Positions 42,761 through 53,297 of a stretch of DNA of 64,000 nucleotides are shown here, in pieces. This DNA is from Paulinella micropora. Taxonomy: Eukaryota > Cercozoa > Imbricatea > Euglyphida > Paulinellidae. Where the stretch lies: contig WBZZ01005227.1 of assembly GCA_019918135.1 (NCBI GenBank), positions 198,501-262,500 on the forward strand. The letters are read 5' to 3'. The notes beneath the pieces were generated by a model, which saw only the letters and a list, made by a program, of their open reading frames with translations, ran no database searches and was not told where the DNA came from. The position numbers and the translations under genes are program-made. Within the stretch, counting starts at the first letter, position 1, and each line of letters starts with the position of its first letter.

Positions 42761-43046
42761 CGCTGCATCAAACACCCCACAAAACATTCCTAGATCCAAA
42801 AGTTTAATACACACACCATAACGATGCTTCCAACCGGCATTGTCCTTCTCCCCCGGGATTCTCAGATCTGCAGTTTTCCGATTATAAAACTTTAATGACA
42901 ACAGCTTAACACTTGAATCACTCCTACTGATGCTTACAAAACTTACTTACATACTTAATTTCATCATGCAACTCTCTCCAGCGTTGCCTGCACAAGCAAT
43001 GTATCTTTCCTCCCTCTACGGCCGCTGTGTTCCACCGTCCCTGTTA

Positions 43047-44757
43047 TTAACAACCCATCACCTGGGTCTTTCTGCAATTATCTGGAATACGGCACGCTTT
43101 TGTTGTTGAGCCGGAACCTCGCAACCTCAGCTCCTGCACAAACTCCCATAGAGGTTCTCCTTCTCCTACGTAACCGAAATCCGGACCGTGCTTCATGTGC
43201 TGTTCCATAATCGCTTTCTTAAACTCACTTGAGCTCAAGATATACTTGTTGGTTTGATCCTCCGCTACAACAGTCTCGCTAATTTCTTCGTAATTGGTCC
43301 AGCTGTCCTTCTGTGATACATCCACTCCTTCATCCTTCTTCACTTGGCAGATACAGCAGCAGCGCTACTGACAGACCAGCCTGAAACACACACACACACA
43401 CACACACCATACACAAACACACACTGCGAGAGACAGTCCATACACGTGCACACATAAACTGTTTATTTTCTTGTGTATAAGCCAGCCAAGGCTTGTTACC
43501 CTGAACTGCAGGTCACTGTGGAAATTTTGCCACTCTCCCGGCGTCACGGTGAATTCTCTTGTACGAGCACCCTTTCCTATTTTTATGCTCACAGTTTCTG
43601 CCGGACCCTGCTTTCCTGCATGATAGCTCAAAAACTGCACAACAGCAATGCGCCACTTATAACCCTTCGGCGGCGGCATCTGGTCTCTTAGGTCGTTTAC
43701 GAAGTCTTCCGACTTCTCAGCCACAAATTTTCTCATTGTAGCAAAATCCATCTCATTCCCTTCGTGACCTTGGTGCCCATTAGCATACTCTTCCTCGCAC
43801 TCCTTCCACTCTTATTCGGTAACAGTGTCATCCTGTGCTGTGGCCCCCACCAGGTCCAACATGTGTTGCGTGCGCTGTGCAGGCAATCAAACAGCATGCC
43901 ATAAGCCAACAACATGCACAACATCACACACAACCTATCAGTATCTGATCATGAACACATATGCAAGACTACTGCGCATGTACGCGTTGCGCATGTACAC
44001 GCGTACGTACAGTTCGTGGGATGGTCTGCTTGCCGCCCTTCTGCTTGAAGCACCTCCACCAGGTATACTTCCTCAGTAACATCTCTCCAGAACGTTGTAG
44101 AGATTGCAATTCATCTGTCGACAGTTTCAGCCCCTCAAATGCTTTACAAACCCGCGCAACCGGTTGTTTATTCAATTTTGCAACTGCATCCCGTAGGCAC
44201 GTCTGTAACCAATTCGCATCCATGCTTTCTTCTTTTTGTTCGCTCCAATTGATCAACCTCTTAGCATTTTCTGTAAGGGTATGCTTGAACCTAGTGACGC
44301 AGTGTTCAGTGAAACACAATCGCTGAGCACAACCCTCTTCCTTTTCATCAAACTTTAACCTTCTCCAACACCCACAATTGCAGATCTTTTTCCCTTGCTG
44401 ATGGTTTGATGTTTTTGAACCACTTTTCATTCCAGACCCAATCCACGACATCCAGGTTTCTCCGTGTCCTTGATAATGCAGACATCGGTGCAGCGCGAGT
44501 TCGGAAACCCAGATTGTATGCAAGTGTGTCTACGACAATGTCTGGAAAGTCTGTAGCATCATCGATGTTACTAGCGTTTGACCATTCAGAATACCTGCAA
44601 CATGGATTGCTTGTCTATTCGAATTTATTGATGTCTCGTGCATTACAGTGCATACACTTCCAGATTTAAACATACACACCATTTATTGATCTCTCTCTTT
44701 CTCTCTATCTCTCTCTCTCTCATCTCACTCTCTCATCGCTCTCTCTCATCACTCTCA

Positions 44758-44790
<33 letters not shown>

Positions 44791-44797
44791 TCTATCA

Positions 44798-44828
<31 letters not shown>

Positions 44829-45710
44829 TTCTTTCTCTCTCAATCTCTCTTGTTATTTGGCGACACTGAGCTGGAGAGGGCTTCTTACTTATGAAGCATT
44901 AAAGCGCATGCAGTCAATTGGTCCTGAACGGACGGTCTCGTGGCTTCATTTTCCACCGAAACAGAAACTAGTCTGTGCCAAACAGTCAACAAAGTTTTGA
45001 TACTTACCTCGCTTGCTTCTGCACCCCCCAACGCATAGGCACGAGCTTCTTGACAGCCTGTTGGCGGCCTGCTTGTTCTTGATCAGACAAGGGCTTTTCA
45101 TCAAAATCCGCATGATTTTTTTCCTTCCACTCCGCCCTCTCACATGGTTCTTGTTTGATCAAGTACATATCCGAACGGCTCCGCGTGTAGCAAGCCCAGC
45201 GTATGCCTTTGTTCATATCCATTTTCAATTCCCCAATGGTAAACTTCTTCGGCAGTTGCATCTTCTCACTACATTCCTGCTGGCCATCCCACACCCACGG
45301 CAATAAAGAGGTTGGAAACTCTGCTTCCACAAACTCTTCTTTTTGAAAGCCCTGCTGACTCTCACTTGCAGCAGCTCCAAACACGCATGTTCTTGCGATG
45401 ACAGATGCACCTCCCCATACTCCCCAGGTCCTATCGCCACGAGCCTGAACTTCATGATCGTGTCCAGAACCATTTGGTTTTCCGGTTGGCATTTACCCAA
45501 CCCTGCCCAGAGAATATCGCCTTTCTTCAACGTGCCTGCATCAGTCTCTTGTTGCTGTTCTGCTCCTTGCACTTTTGCCTCGCCTTGCTGCCCTGCACTG
45601 CTGCTGCCTTCTCCATCTTTTTTCTTTGCCTGCTCTGCCTCTTCCTCGGCGCGCTTGCTCTGTCTCTCTGTGTGTGTGTCTCTCTCTCTCTATCTGTCTC
45701 TCTCTCTCTG

Positions 45711-45795
<85 letters not shown>

Positions 45796-47206
45796 ATTCC
45801 GCGACACAGCGGCTGGAAAATTTCCACCCCCTTCTCACCCTTCTCATTATTCTTCTTTTTCCTTGGGTGGCTACTTCGCTCTTGCCCTTCCTCCGCCTGT
45901 CCCTGTGACTCTGGTTGGGAGCCTTCGCCTGTCTTTAGTTGATCCCCGTCTGTTCCTGATCCATCATCTTCCGCCTCCTCTTCGCCCTGATCCCCGTCTG
46001 TTCTTGGTTCATCTTCCGCCTCCTCTTCGCCCTCTCAGACACACACACACACACAGGTTGGGTTGAGAGAGAGAGAGCGAGAGAGAGAGAGAGAGGCAGA
46101 GGGCCTTGTTGCTGTTCTGTTGCTTGCACTTGCCTCGCCTTTCTTTCCTGCACTGCTGCTGCCTTCTCCCTTTTTTTTTTCTTCGCCTCCTTTTTCTTTC
46201 CCTCGGCGGGCTTTTCGTTCCTGCTCTCTTTCCCCCCCCCCCCCCCCCCTCCTCACCCTTGTCCCCCTTCTTCTTTTTCTTCGGGTGCTGCTCATTCTCC
46301 GCCCGTCTGGGTGACTCTTGCTGCTTCCTCTTCGGCTTGCTGCTCTTCTTGCTTGTCTTTAGTTGATCCTCGTCTGCTCCTGATCCATCATCTTCCGCCT
46401 TTTCTTCGCCCTCTGCGAAAGAGAGACAGACAGACACACACACACACACACACACGCACACACGCACACACACACACACACACAGGTTGGGTTGAGAGAG
46501 CGAGAGAGAGAGAGAGAGACGTTGAGAGAGAGAGAGAGAGACTTCACCTTGCTTATTTTCCTTCTTCCTGCCACATCCGCTGCCACTTCGTTCACCCGTT
46601 TCTGTGTCTCTTGCTGGTTCTTCCTGGGAATCCTCTTGGTTCGCGTTTCGTCCACCACTTTCGGTGCCTCTTCCTCCTCCTCATCCGATTTTTCCGCTCC
46701 CGTTTTCTCCACCTGTTCCTCTTCTTCCTTGCCCATCTCCGCCGCTTCCACTTTTTCCCCCTGTTTGTCCGTCTCATGCTGCTTTGTCCTGCCATCCGCT
46801 CCATCACCTGATAGCAAACCCGTATATACTCATACACACACACACACAGACACACACACACATACACACACATACCGTACTCAGCTTTTCGCTTGCCACT
46901 CTTGAGCCATATCAATGGCCTCAAAGTGACCGAAGATTTATGAGAATTTGTGGATGCACGATGAAAATTATGTTTCTGCAGTGCTTGGATTCCATGCTCC
47001 CTGGTATCCACCGAGATCTTATTGCATCCGTCCAACCAATTCCATGCATGCAGCCAGTCTGTTGCTGCCACCTTCACTTTCCCGTATGCAGTGTCTGTCA
47101 CATTCTGGTCCCTGTTGGGGTTTGCGGCAATGTTCACGATGTCCTCTCGCCAAGTACGTTCAGTTTCTCCTCCACTCCCTGGCATCACGACCGCTTGCCG
47201 CAACAC
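43047..47206 (-). CDS. Antisense multi-exon gene inside Copia-E, unknown product
   Basis: Coding segments on the minus strand: about 47206-46876, 46807-46548, 46412 to about 46145, 46034 to about 45800, about 45660-45007, 44523 to about 43969, 43751 to about 43503, and about 43380-43047. Convincing junctions are TACG|GTATGT...ATCAG|GTGATG (intron 46808-46875), CAAG|GTGAAG...CGCAG|AGGGCG (46413-46547) and CGAG|GTAAGTAT (45006). Introns are (CT)n/(GT)n-rich. The product begins with a soluble region (TDWLHAWNWLDGCNK), then long Lys/Glu-rich stretches (EGEEKAEDDGSGADE is near-duplicated in two exons), then LKKGDILWAGLGKCQPEN, a Cys-containing helical part and PPPKGYKWRIAVVQFLSYH. At least one in-frame stop near 43815 suggests decay. 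No family is recognised. Confidence 0.45.
44690..44850. repeat. (CT)n tract and conserved edge in an intron
   Basis: A long CTCTCT tract ends in TTGTTATTTGGCGACACTGAGCTGG. The tract at 45660-45790 ends in TTGTTATTCCGCGACACAGCGGCTGG. The shared edge suggests one repeat family inserted twice, or an intron duplication. Confidence 0.7.
46030..46550. repeat. (GT)n/(CT)n intron repeats with duplicated exon
   Basis: A block ACACACACAGGTTGGGTTGAGAGAG followed by GA repeats occurs near 46040-46095 and again near 46470-46540. Each is flanked by an exon encoding EGEE(K/E)AED. This points to tandem duplication of an exon with its intron. A run of C residues lies near 46232-46250. Confidence 0.7.
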
Positions 47207-47639
47207 TGCATCCCTTGGATTCCTGCCCCCGCGCTAACGGTCGTCAGGCGCTGTACATTTGCTTTCATCAGTGCTTGCCATTCCGGGTTTACTTTCTACG
47301 TTTCAAGCATGCATCACCAAGGTGGGTGTTTTCCCTTTTTCTGTTTCAGATGTTATTAAGTGTGTGCAATCTACTGTTTCTATCATTAACATTCAAGTAA
47401 GTGTGTTGAATCTACAGTTTATAAACCAACGTGTCCCCCGTGTGCGTCCATTTGCATGTGTACTCGTGTGTGTGTGCGTGTGTGTGTGTATGTTTTGGTG
47501 GCGGTGGTGGTGGTGGGGGGGGACCCCATCGTTAGCCTCTTGCATGTCCCTCAAGCCAGCTTCCAATTCTGTGGGTGCCCAGCACACACAGTACTCACGA
47601 CAGGTTGAAAGGGCTCCCTGCAATCTCAGATTCAACTCC

Positions 47640-48205
47640 CCAGCGACTATCGTTCGAGGTCGGGGGGCCTGGCCACGCTGGCAGGTGGAGTCATTGCGTC
47701 ATACTCGGAAAAGCAGCGTGTACCGTCGACCTCGAGGAATGAGGCGGAGACGAGATGCCTCTCAACGATCATAAATGTCAGCAAGTCCATTCACAACTTT
47801 ATTCGAGAGATTCCGGTGCATGAGTCTAACAAGTTGCTGGAGGGGTTGGCGGCGGAGCCACCTACCATTTATATCGACAACTCAGCCACTGTCTTAGGAG
47901 CAAACATCAACATTTTCTCGAGGCGTCAGAGGCATTTGGAGGTCAAGCTGGCCCACATCAACCATGAGGTATCCGAAGGGAATGTGAAGGTGTTCCACAT
48001 CCGGGATGCGGAAAATTCAGCGGATATCAACACCAAGCCTAAGAGTATGGGTCCTTTCAAAGAAAAGAGGGATGCGATTCGGAACAGTACGTTCGTCAAT
48101 GGCCTCAAGACGGTTGATACCCGCTTCTTCGGAATGAAGCCGAATAGGACTTTAAAACTTGAAGTTTTATTAGGACCTCTATTACTTATGAATAATGGAC
48201 TTAAA
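47640..48205 (+). pseudogene. Copia-E RNase H
   Basis: Copia RNase H resumes near 47680 (VIASYSEKQR, EAETRCLS) and continues in frame 47816-48217: PPTIYIDNSATVLGAN (conserved Asp-Asn), RHLEVKLAHINHEV (counterpart of RHIEVRYH) and DAENSADINTKP (copia terminus). It ends just before the polypurine tract AAAAGGGAG (48203-48211). Confidence 0.8.
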
Positions 48206-48211
48206 AGGGAG

Positions 48212-48441
48212 CAGTGATACATTTATGTATCGTATTAAGTAATTCCAATTATTAATAGACAGTTCGGTCCGGTATTATTTAGTATAGGCATTAGTGATTA
48301 TTGATATAGACAATAAAGGATATAACTGGAAGTGTTATATTTGATTTTTGATTATTAAAGGGTAATCAGTTCTCGCATTCTTGGGAACATAGGAAGTGTC
48401 TGCTGTTGTTAGGTGACCGGTATTATACTTTCATACTACTG
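48212..48441 (+). repeat. 3' LTR of Copia-E
   Basis: 230 bp, CAGTGATACATTTATG...CATACTACTG, about 98% identical to the 5' LTR. It is followed by the target duplication GCAGC. Confidence 0.87.
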
Positions 48442-48850
48442 GCAGCAAATAACAATCAAACACAAATTAAATAAATCCTACACTTGACTTCAACTTTTTC
48501 GAAAAAAAATCATTTAGGAGCGAAAGTGAAAACTCCAAGTCCTCGTAAAATTTTTTCCCCCTAAATCCTCTGAAATGTTTTTTAAAAAGCGTATTACTGT
48601 ATTTTTGAGTTTTGCTGTGATTATTAGCTGCTACAGATGCTCCCTATTCTCATACAGGACCCAAATGACTTTAAAATAGCGACTGTCGTGGCACCAAAAA
48701 GTTCATCTTTTTAATACCTGCTGCGGTATGTTCATGGAGCATGTTATGGAGCGTACAGCCCCTCACCGACCGCCCCCGTCCATACTAGACGCATAACACG
48801 CAGCAAATAACAATGAAACACAAATAAAAAAAAATAATTAAAAAAAAAAA
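48442..48850. repeat. Tandem repeat unit right of Copia-E
   Basis: It matches 38090-38429 and begins GCAGCAAATAACAATCAAAC. At 48797 a third copy starts (GCAGCAAATAACAATGAAAC) but ends after 40 bases in an A-rich run. No gene. Confidence 0.75.
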
Positions 48851-48959
48851 CAGTCTAAGCCTTGTCCTGGCCTGGGTCACATACGCGGCATCGGACACTT
48901 CAAAAATTGTTGCCTCAATCCCAGCAGATGAAGTGCAATCTCAGCAGATGACCTTCACA

Positions 48960-49255
48960 AATTGTACGTCCACACAGAGATCTTCTGCAGGGGTTGCGTT
49001 TCAGAGACGTTCACGAGGTGGTCAGCGGATGCGTAAATGTCCACAATCCCGGCAATACCAGCAGATGACCTGAGTATGACATTGTCCACACAGGTCTTAT
49101 GCAGGGGTTGCATTTCAGATACGTTCACGAGGTGCTCAGCGGACGCGTGAATGTCCACAAGAAACCAACCTATCTTCACAGCTAGGTGTACCTTACCCTG
49201 CGCGTGAATGTCAACAAGAAACCAACCTATCTCCACAGCTAGGTGTACCTTACCC
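48960..49255. repeat. Direct repeats of about 115 bp and 56 bp
   Basis: TTCTGCAGGGGTTGCGTTTC... to GTCCACA occurs near 48979-49042 and 49098-49158. GCGTGAATGTCCACAAGAAA...GTACCTTACCCT occurs at 49145-49199 and, with two changes, at 49202-49257. They lie downstream of the second spliced gene. No coding role seen. Confidence 0.75.
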
Positions 49256-49259
49256 TGGA

Positions 49260-50943
49260 ATCTCACACGACCCGACCCATGCCTGTTGCTCACTGCTCCT
49301 CCTGGTCACTCCCATCCTCTGGCACGTACTCTGACAATTCGCTGCTCATCTCGTCGCAAGATCCATCTGATTCTGCATACGATACTGGCTTCTGTTGGCG
49401 TCGGGGGGTGCCGCAGCCTGAAGTGGCTCAGACTCACGCAATAGTTGCATCTACCTCTTCAACCATGCGCTGTCTCTTGGGCCGCCGCGCCGCTCTCGAC
49501 TGGCCCCCAGACTGGTTCCGCTTGCGCTAAAACAGGAACAACAAACAAACAAGGAATTAATCCGTCCACAGCTACAACGAAAAAAATCTTCAAAAACAAA
49601 AAACCTACGCCCTTAGTACCCGTTTGCCTTCTCCACCGCTATCCACGTCCCGACCGCTGGCTCCGACGCCTGTACCACCGCAATCACTGCAGGCCTGAAG
49701 CTGATGATGCGCGATAATAGCTGCAGCCATCTGTCGCTTCGTCTGGCCCTCACTTTGCAACCCGTGCTCTCGGCAAAATTTCACCAGAACAGGCCGGGTC
49801 ATTTTGGTGGCCAGCGTCTTTGCCTGAAGACCCTCCCGCTGCAACAGTAGCTCGATGGTGTACTGCCTTGCTGGTCGCCGTCCGCCCGACTTGGCACTTT
49901 CTTGCCAGTCCGTGCGCCCTGCGCCTTGCGGGTCCATGGACTTTTCGTACCTCCTTGGCCTTGTCACGGGCGCGTTTGGAAGGACGTCCCTCCCTGTTGC
50001 GGGCGCTCGAAGTTGCTCTGCAGCCCGGAATGTGCAGCTCAGGAGCATCTTGCTTTCAAACTGGCCTTTCCAAATAATGCGAGCAGCCCTTACAAAGGTC
50101 GCTGAAGTCTTCGCGTTTGTGCAAAACCCAGAGCCACCCTGGGCCACACACACATGTGGTAGGGGGAGGGGAGGGAGAAAGACAGAGAGAGAAGAAGAGA
50201 GAAAAAAAGAATGGGGGGGGGGGGTGGACCTCTCTCGTGGTGAGGAGTTTCCCGTGCGATCACTATCCCTGGTTCCCACTTCCTGTCTCCCTTCGCGTCT
50301 ATGAAAGAATATCTAATTGAGCAGCAGTCACGAATTCCCCTTGCTTTGACACCATTCACAAATGTCGAAATGTCTGGGCTTTCGTTGGTAGGCTCCCCGC
50401 CGGAGAAATCCCGAAGAACCATATCTTTTATGGGAGGGACAATAATACACCTAGTATCGGGATCGTCTCCGAACAGTCTGGCATAGTCTTCCGATTTGGA
50501 AAAGGGCTGGTTGCTGTCGAGCTGGTGCTTCCAAGCAATGGCTTTCAGAGCGTTATCCAGAATATCTATTACAGTAACCACATGTAACTCTGATTGTGGA
50601 GAGAGAGAGAGAGACGGAACTGTCAGTAACGCAGACAGAGAGAAATTGTGGTAACAGTAACAATAGCAGTAGTAGTAGCTAGGGTTTCTGGGCCGCATCG
50701 AGAATGAGCTGCTGAGGTTTATTTTCTTTTTTTTCTTTTTTGTCCACACCAGCTTATCCTCGACTGCCAGTAGAGGGTTTCTGGGCCGGATGGAATACAT
50801 GCTGCTGAGGTTTATTTTCCTTGTTTTTCTTTTTTGGTCCACAGCAGCTTGTCTTCCACTGCCAGTAGCAAGCACTAAGTTTTTTGTTTTTTTCCCGGGT
50901 ACTGTAAAGAGAGAGAGAGAGGGAGAGCGAGCGAGAGCGAGCG

Positions 50944-50979
<36 letters not shown>

Positions 50980-52640
50980 GGCACAATGTTACCAACAATG
51001 TTAGCGGCGTGGTTGGGACATAATGAGTCATGCTGCACCTCCACCTCAGTCTTGTCGCGGAGCTGGGTGCTTCAGCACTTGCTGGTAGAGGCCTGTCAAC
51101 CAATTGATGAGACCGTAATTGTTGAGGTTGGATCCATTGTCTCCTGAGATCTGAACGATTCGCCTCAACACCAGACACAACACCAGTCACAGCAATAATT
51201 CTAAGTAATACTAAAAAAACTAAATAGCAAGACAACGCAATATTCAAAGTAAAAGAACAAGCAAGTGAACGTTCAGTGGCATACCCAAGACGCCAGATAT
51301 TCTCTACTGTGAAAAGGTAGTTGAGCGCCCAAACGTAAATAATGGCTGCCTGTTCGCCTTACAAAACAAAATTGAAAGGTGGCCATGTTTGAAGTTGTCA
51401 CGTACTCAGAACAAGTGATACCTTGGCCCCAGAACAAGTAATTGAGTTGTCTCGGGTTGATTGCACCCAGGACCTCCATGAACAATAAAACGATGCCTAG
51501 CAACCAGAACTGAGAGCCATCTAGCGCGTAGAACCCAACGTAGTCTGCAAAAAGCTACGTACGTATACAAGGAACGCAAGCACAGTTAGACTGAGCAGAA
51601 ATATCGACATCATATCACGTTCAAGAACAGTACCTGTGCATGCAATCCTGATATCATATGACGCCCCCACTCAGCCACGAAAGGTTTCATGGTAGCCATC
51701 TGACTCTCGTGGATGCTGAACTTCTCAATTACCTTCCGTGTGGACTCGATCTGCTCCTTGAGCTTTCCGATGGTTGCTCCGGACTCATTGTTGATTGCAG
51801 CGTCCGCCAGCCTCCTCTCCGGTCTCGGAAGTTCTGCCTTAGCCTTGGTGCCAGAGACACAGGGTGGACAATACTTTGGCTTGTCTTCGTGGTTCCATAA
51901 AATAAAACCCAGCGCCTTTGCCTGTTGAGTATGTACCAGAAGCCGACATAGCCGTGCCGATGGAAAGCAGGCAAGCGCTGCATGCATTCGTTGTACCTGG
52001 GTCTATTTTTCTCTTCCAGCATGGATTTATCAATGGTTTGATGAACTCCTCATCGTCGGGTAGTCCTTTTTCCACTGGGGGAGGTCCTGCTCCAGATGGG
52101 TAATCCTTCCTAGTTTTGAACGATCTGAGAGCTCCTTCACGTCTCGCTTCACGCAGAGCCTGGAAAGAGCCTCCAAAGTCAATATACGCTGTTCCAGTAC
52201 CTGTGTTTGAGCCACTCATAGGCCTTGTCATTGTGAACCTTGTATATGCTATCCTTTGCACCGGACGTAGTGCATAAAAATGATTTAAGTTCCTCTGCGT
52301 ACGCAGCAACCTCTTTGTCCGAAATGTGTCGATAGTAAGGACGAGTGATATCGGGAGTTCTCAGCGTGGTTAGCATAGGCATCCTGGCGATCTTTTCAAA
52401 ATCTCTCGCCTGGTTGCACCCCTGGCAGAAGCTCTCAGAATCGCACAGAGTTTTCATTGCTGCTGATGCCGCACAGCCACTCTCAAGCTCCCCCCTATAT
52501 GGGAAGTCTCACATTTGCGTCGCATATGGGAAGTCCCTCGACGTTTGCGCCGCAGCTCTCACCCCAGAGATCAGCATCGCCCTTACCCCAGACTTCTGGA
52601 TCAGGAATCCCGTGGCAAAATTACTTGAGTGACACGGAAG
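49260..52640 (-). CDS. Second spliced gene, SAP-like motif near its C-terminus, product unknown
   Basis: Coding segments on the minus strand: about 52457-52219, 52209-51839 or 51987-51633 (alternative frames), about 51549-51425, about 51140-51050, about 50600-50245 and about 50100-49605, with a last stretch near 49530-49440. Good junctions are CACAG|GTACTGG (about 52208), GCACAG|GTACTG (about 51632), TTTTTGCAG|ACTACG (about 51549) and CCAAG|GTATCAC (about 51425). Visible parts are a Cys-containing start (CQGCNQARDFEKIA), a coiled coil (IGKLKEQIESTRKVIEKF), DILDNALKAIAWKHQLD and VLVKFCREHGLQSEGQTKRQM, which resembles a SAP DNA-binding helix pair. A basic RRPKRQR follows. Probably nuclear. Integrity and exact exon ends are uncertain. 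Confidence 0.4.
50905..50977. repeat. (GA)n tract in an intron
   Basis: A GAGAGA tract with GAGC interruptions. A second (GA)n/poly-G region lies at 50160-50230. Both fall between likely exons of the SAP-motif gene. Confidence 0.8.
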
Positions 52641-53290
52641 AATTTGGGCAGCTACTATAATTTTTTGTATATAATAATAACAGTACATGCGTGAATCAGC
52701 GGCAGTTTTGAGAATCAGCGGCGATTTTGTAAATATGTTTCTTTGTGATTACTACTGCCCATGGACATTAGGTTATTTGTATCCTCAAGTTGGCTTTCTT
52801 TTGTTTGTTTGTTAAAACCCTGCAGCTGAAATTCAATGCTTGACTTTATCATCAATCACCACCCCCTCTCACACGTGAAAATCACTAACGATATTTAACT
52901 AAAACCATTTTCTACAATTACCATGGAAAGCAAATCAGCAACCTTAGTGACAGTTTTTTCTTTTTTTTCTTCTTTTTTCCCCTTTTGATAAATAGTTAGC
53001 TATATTGTTATCAACTTATTTATATTACATTAATGTATTGATGTCGGTATTATCTGCCTGCAAGATAATATTATAATAATAAAAACAAAATATAATTATC
53101 AAACGACAGACGGACGCTTAAACCTCTTATATTTTTCGACTTAGTTTTTTTTTCCCCCAACTTTAATGTTCTATATCACTGATGAACTTATTGATATTGC
53201 CAAGTAGTAATAATTGATTAAATGAATCATTTATTAGTTTGAACTTAAAAATCTTATTATAAATATTAGACTATGAATAATCAATTTCAC
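52640..53290. other. AT-rich junction before the virus, no gene
   Basis: Base composition drops sharply in GC from here rightward. No reading frame of note, no LTR and no clear inverted repeat. If the virus has terminal inverted repeats its left one should be here, but the partner lies outside the window. Confidence 0.5.
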
Positions 53291-53297
53291 GATAGTA

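Larger units (their letters stand above)
38430..48441 (+). mobile_element. Copia-E: young copia element with internal genes replaced by antisense gene
   Basis: The LTRs (38430-38658 and 48212-48441) differ by about four substitutions and one indel. A 5-bp target duplication GCAGC (38425-38429, 48442-48446) flanks them, so this is one insertion event and recent. Inside are Gag, a cysteine finger, a MYND region, then about 5.4 kb of unrelated sequence and finally the RNase H end and polypurine tract. Protease, integrase and RT cores are absent, so it is non-autonomous. Confidence 0.85.

Noticed and set aside
44638-46480. Long Ser/Leu- or Arg/Glu-rich frames across (CT)n and (GA)n tracts on both strands
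   Set aside because: They arise from simple repeats within introns and do not continue into conserved sequence.
42184-47640. Cut-and-paste transposon with terminal repeats carrying the antisense gene
   Set aside because: The repeated TCCCGATTTACC at the left edge has no inverted partner near the right edge, and no target duplication was found. It remains possible but unsupported.
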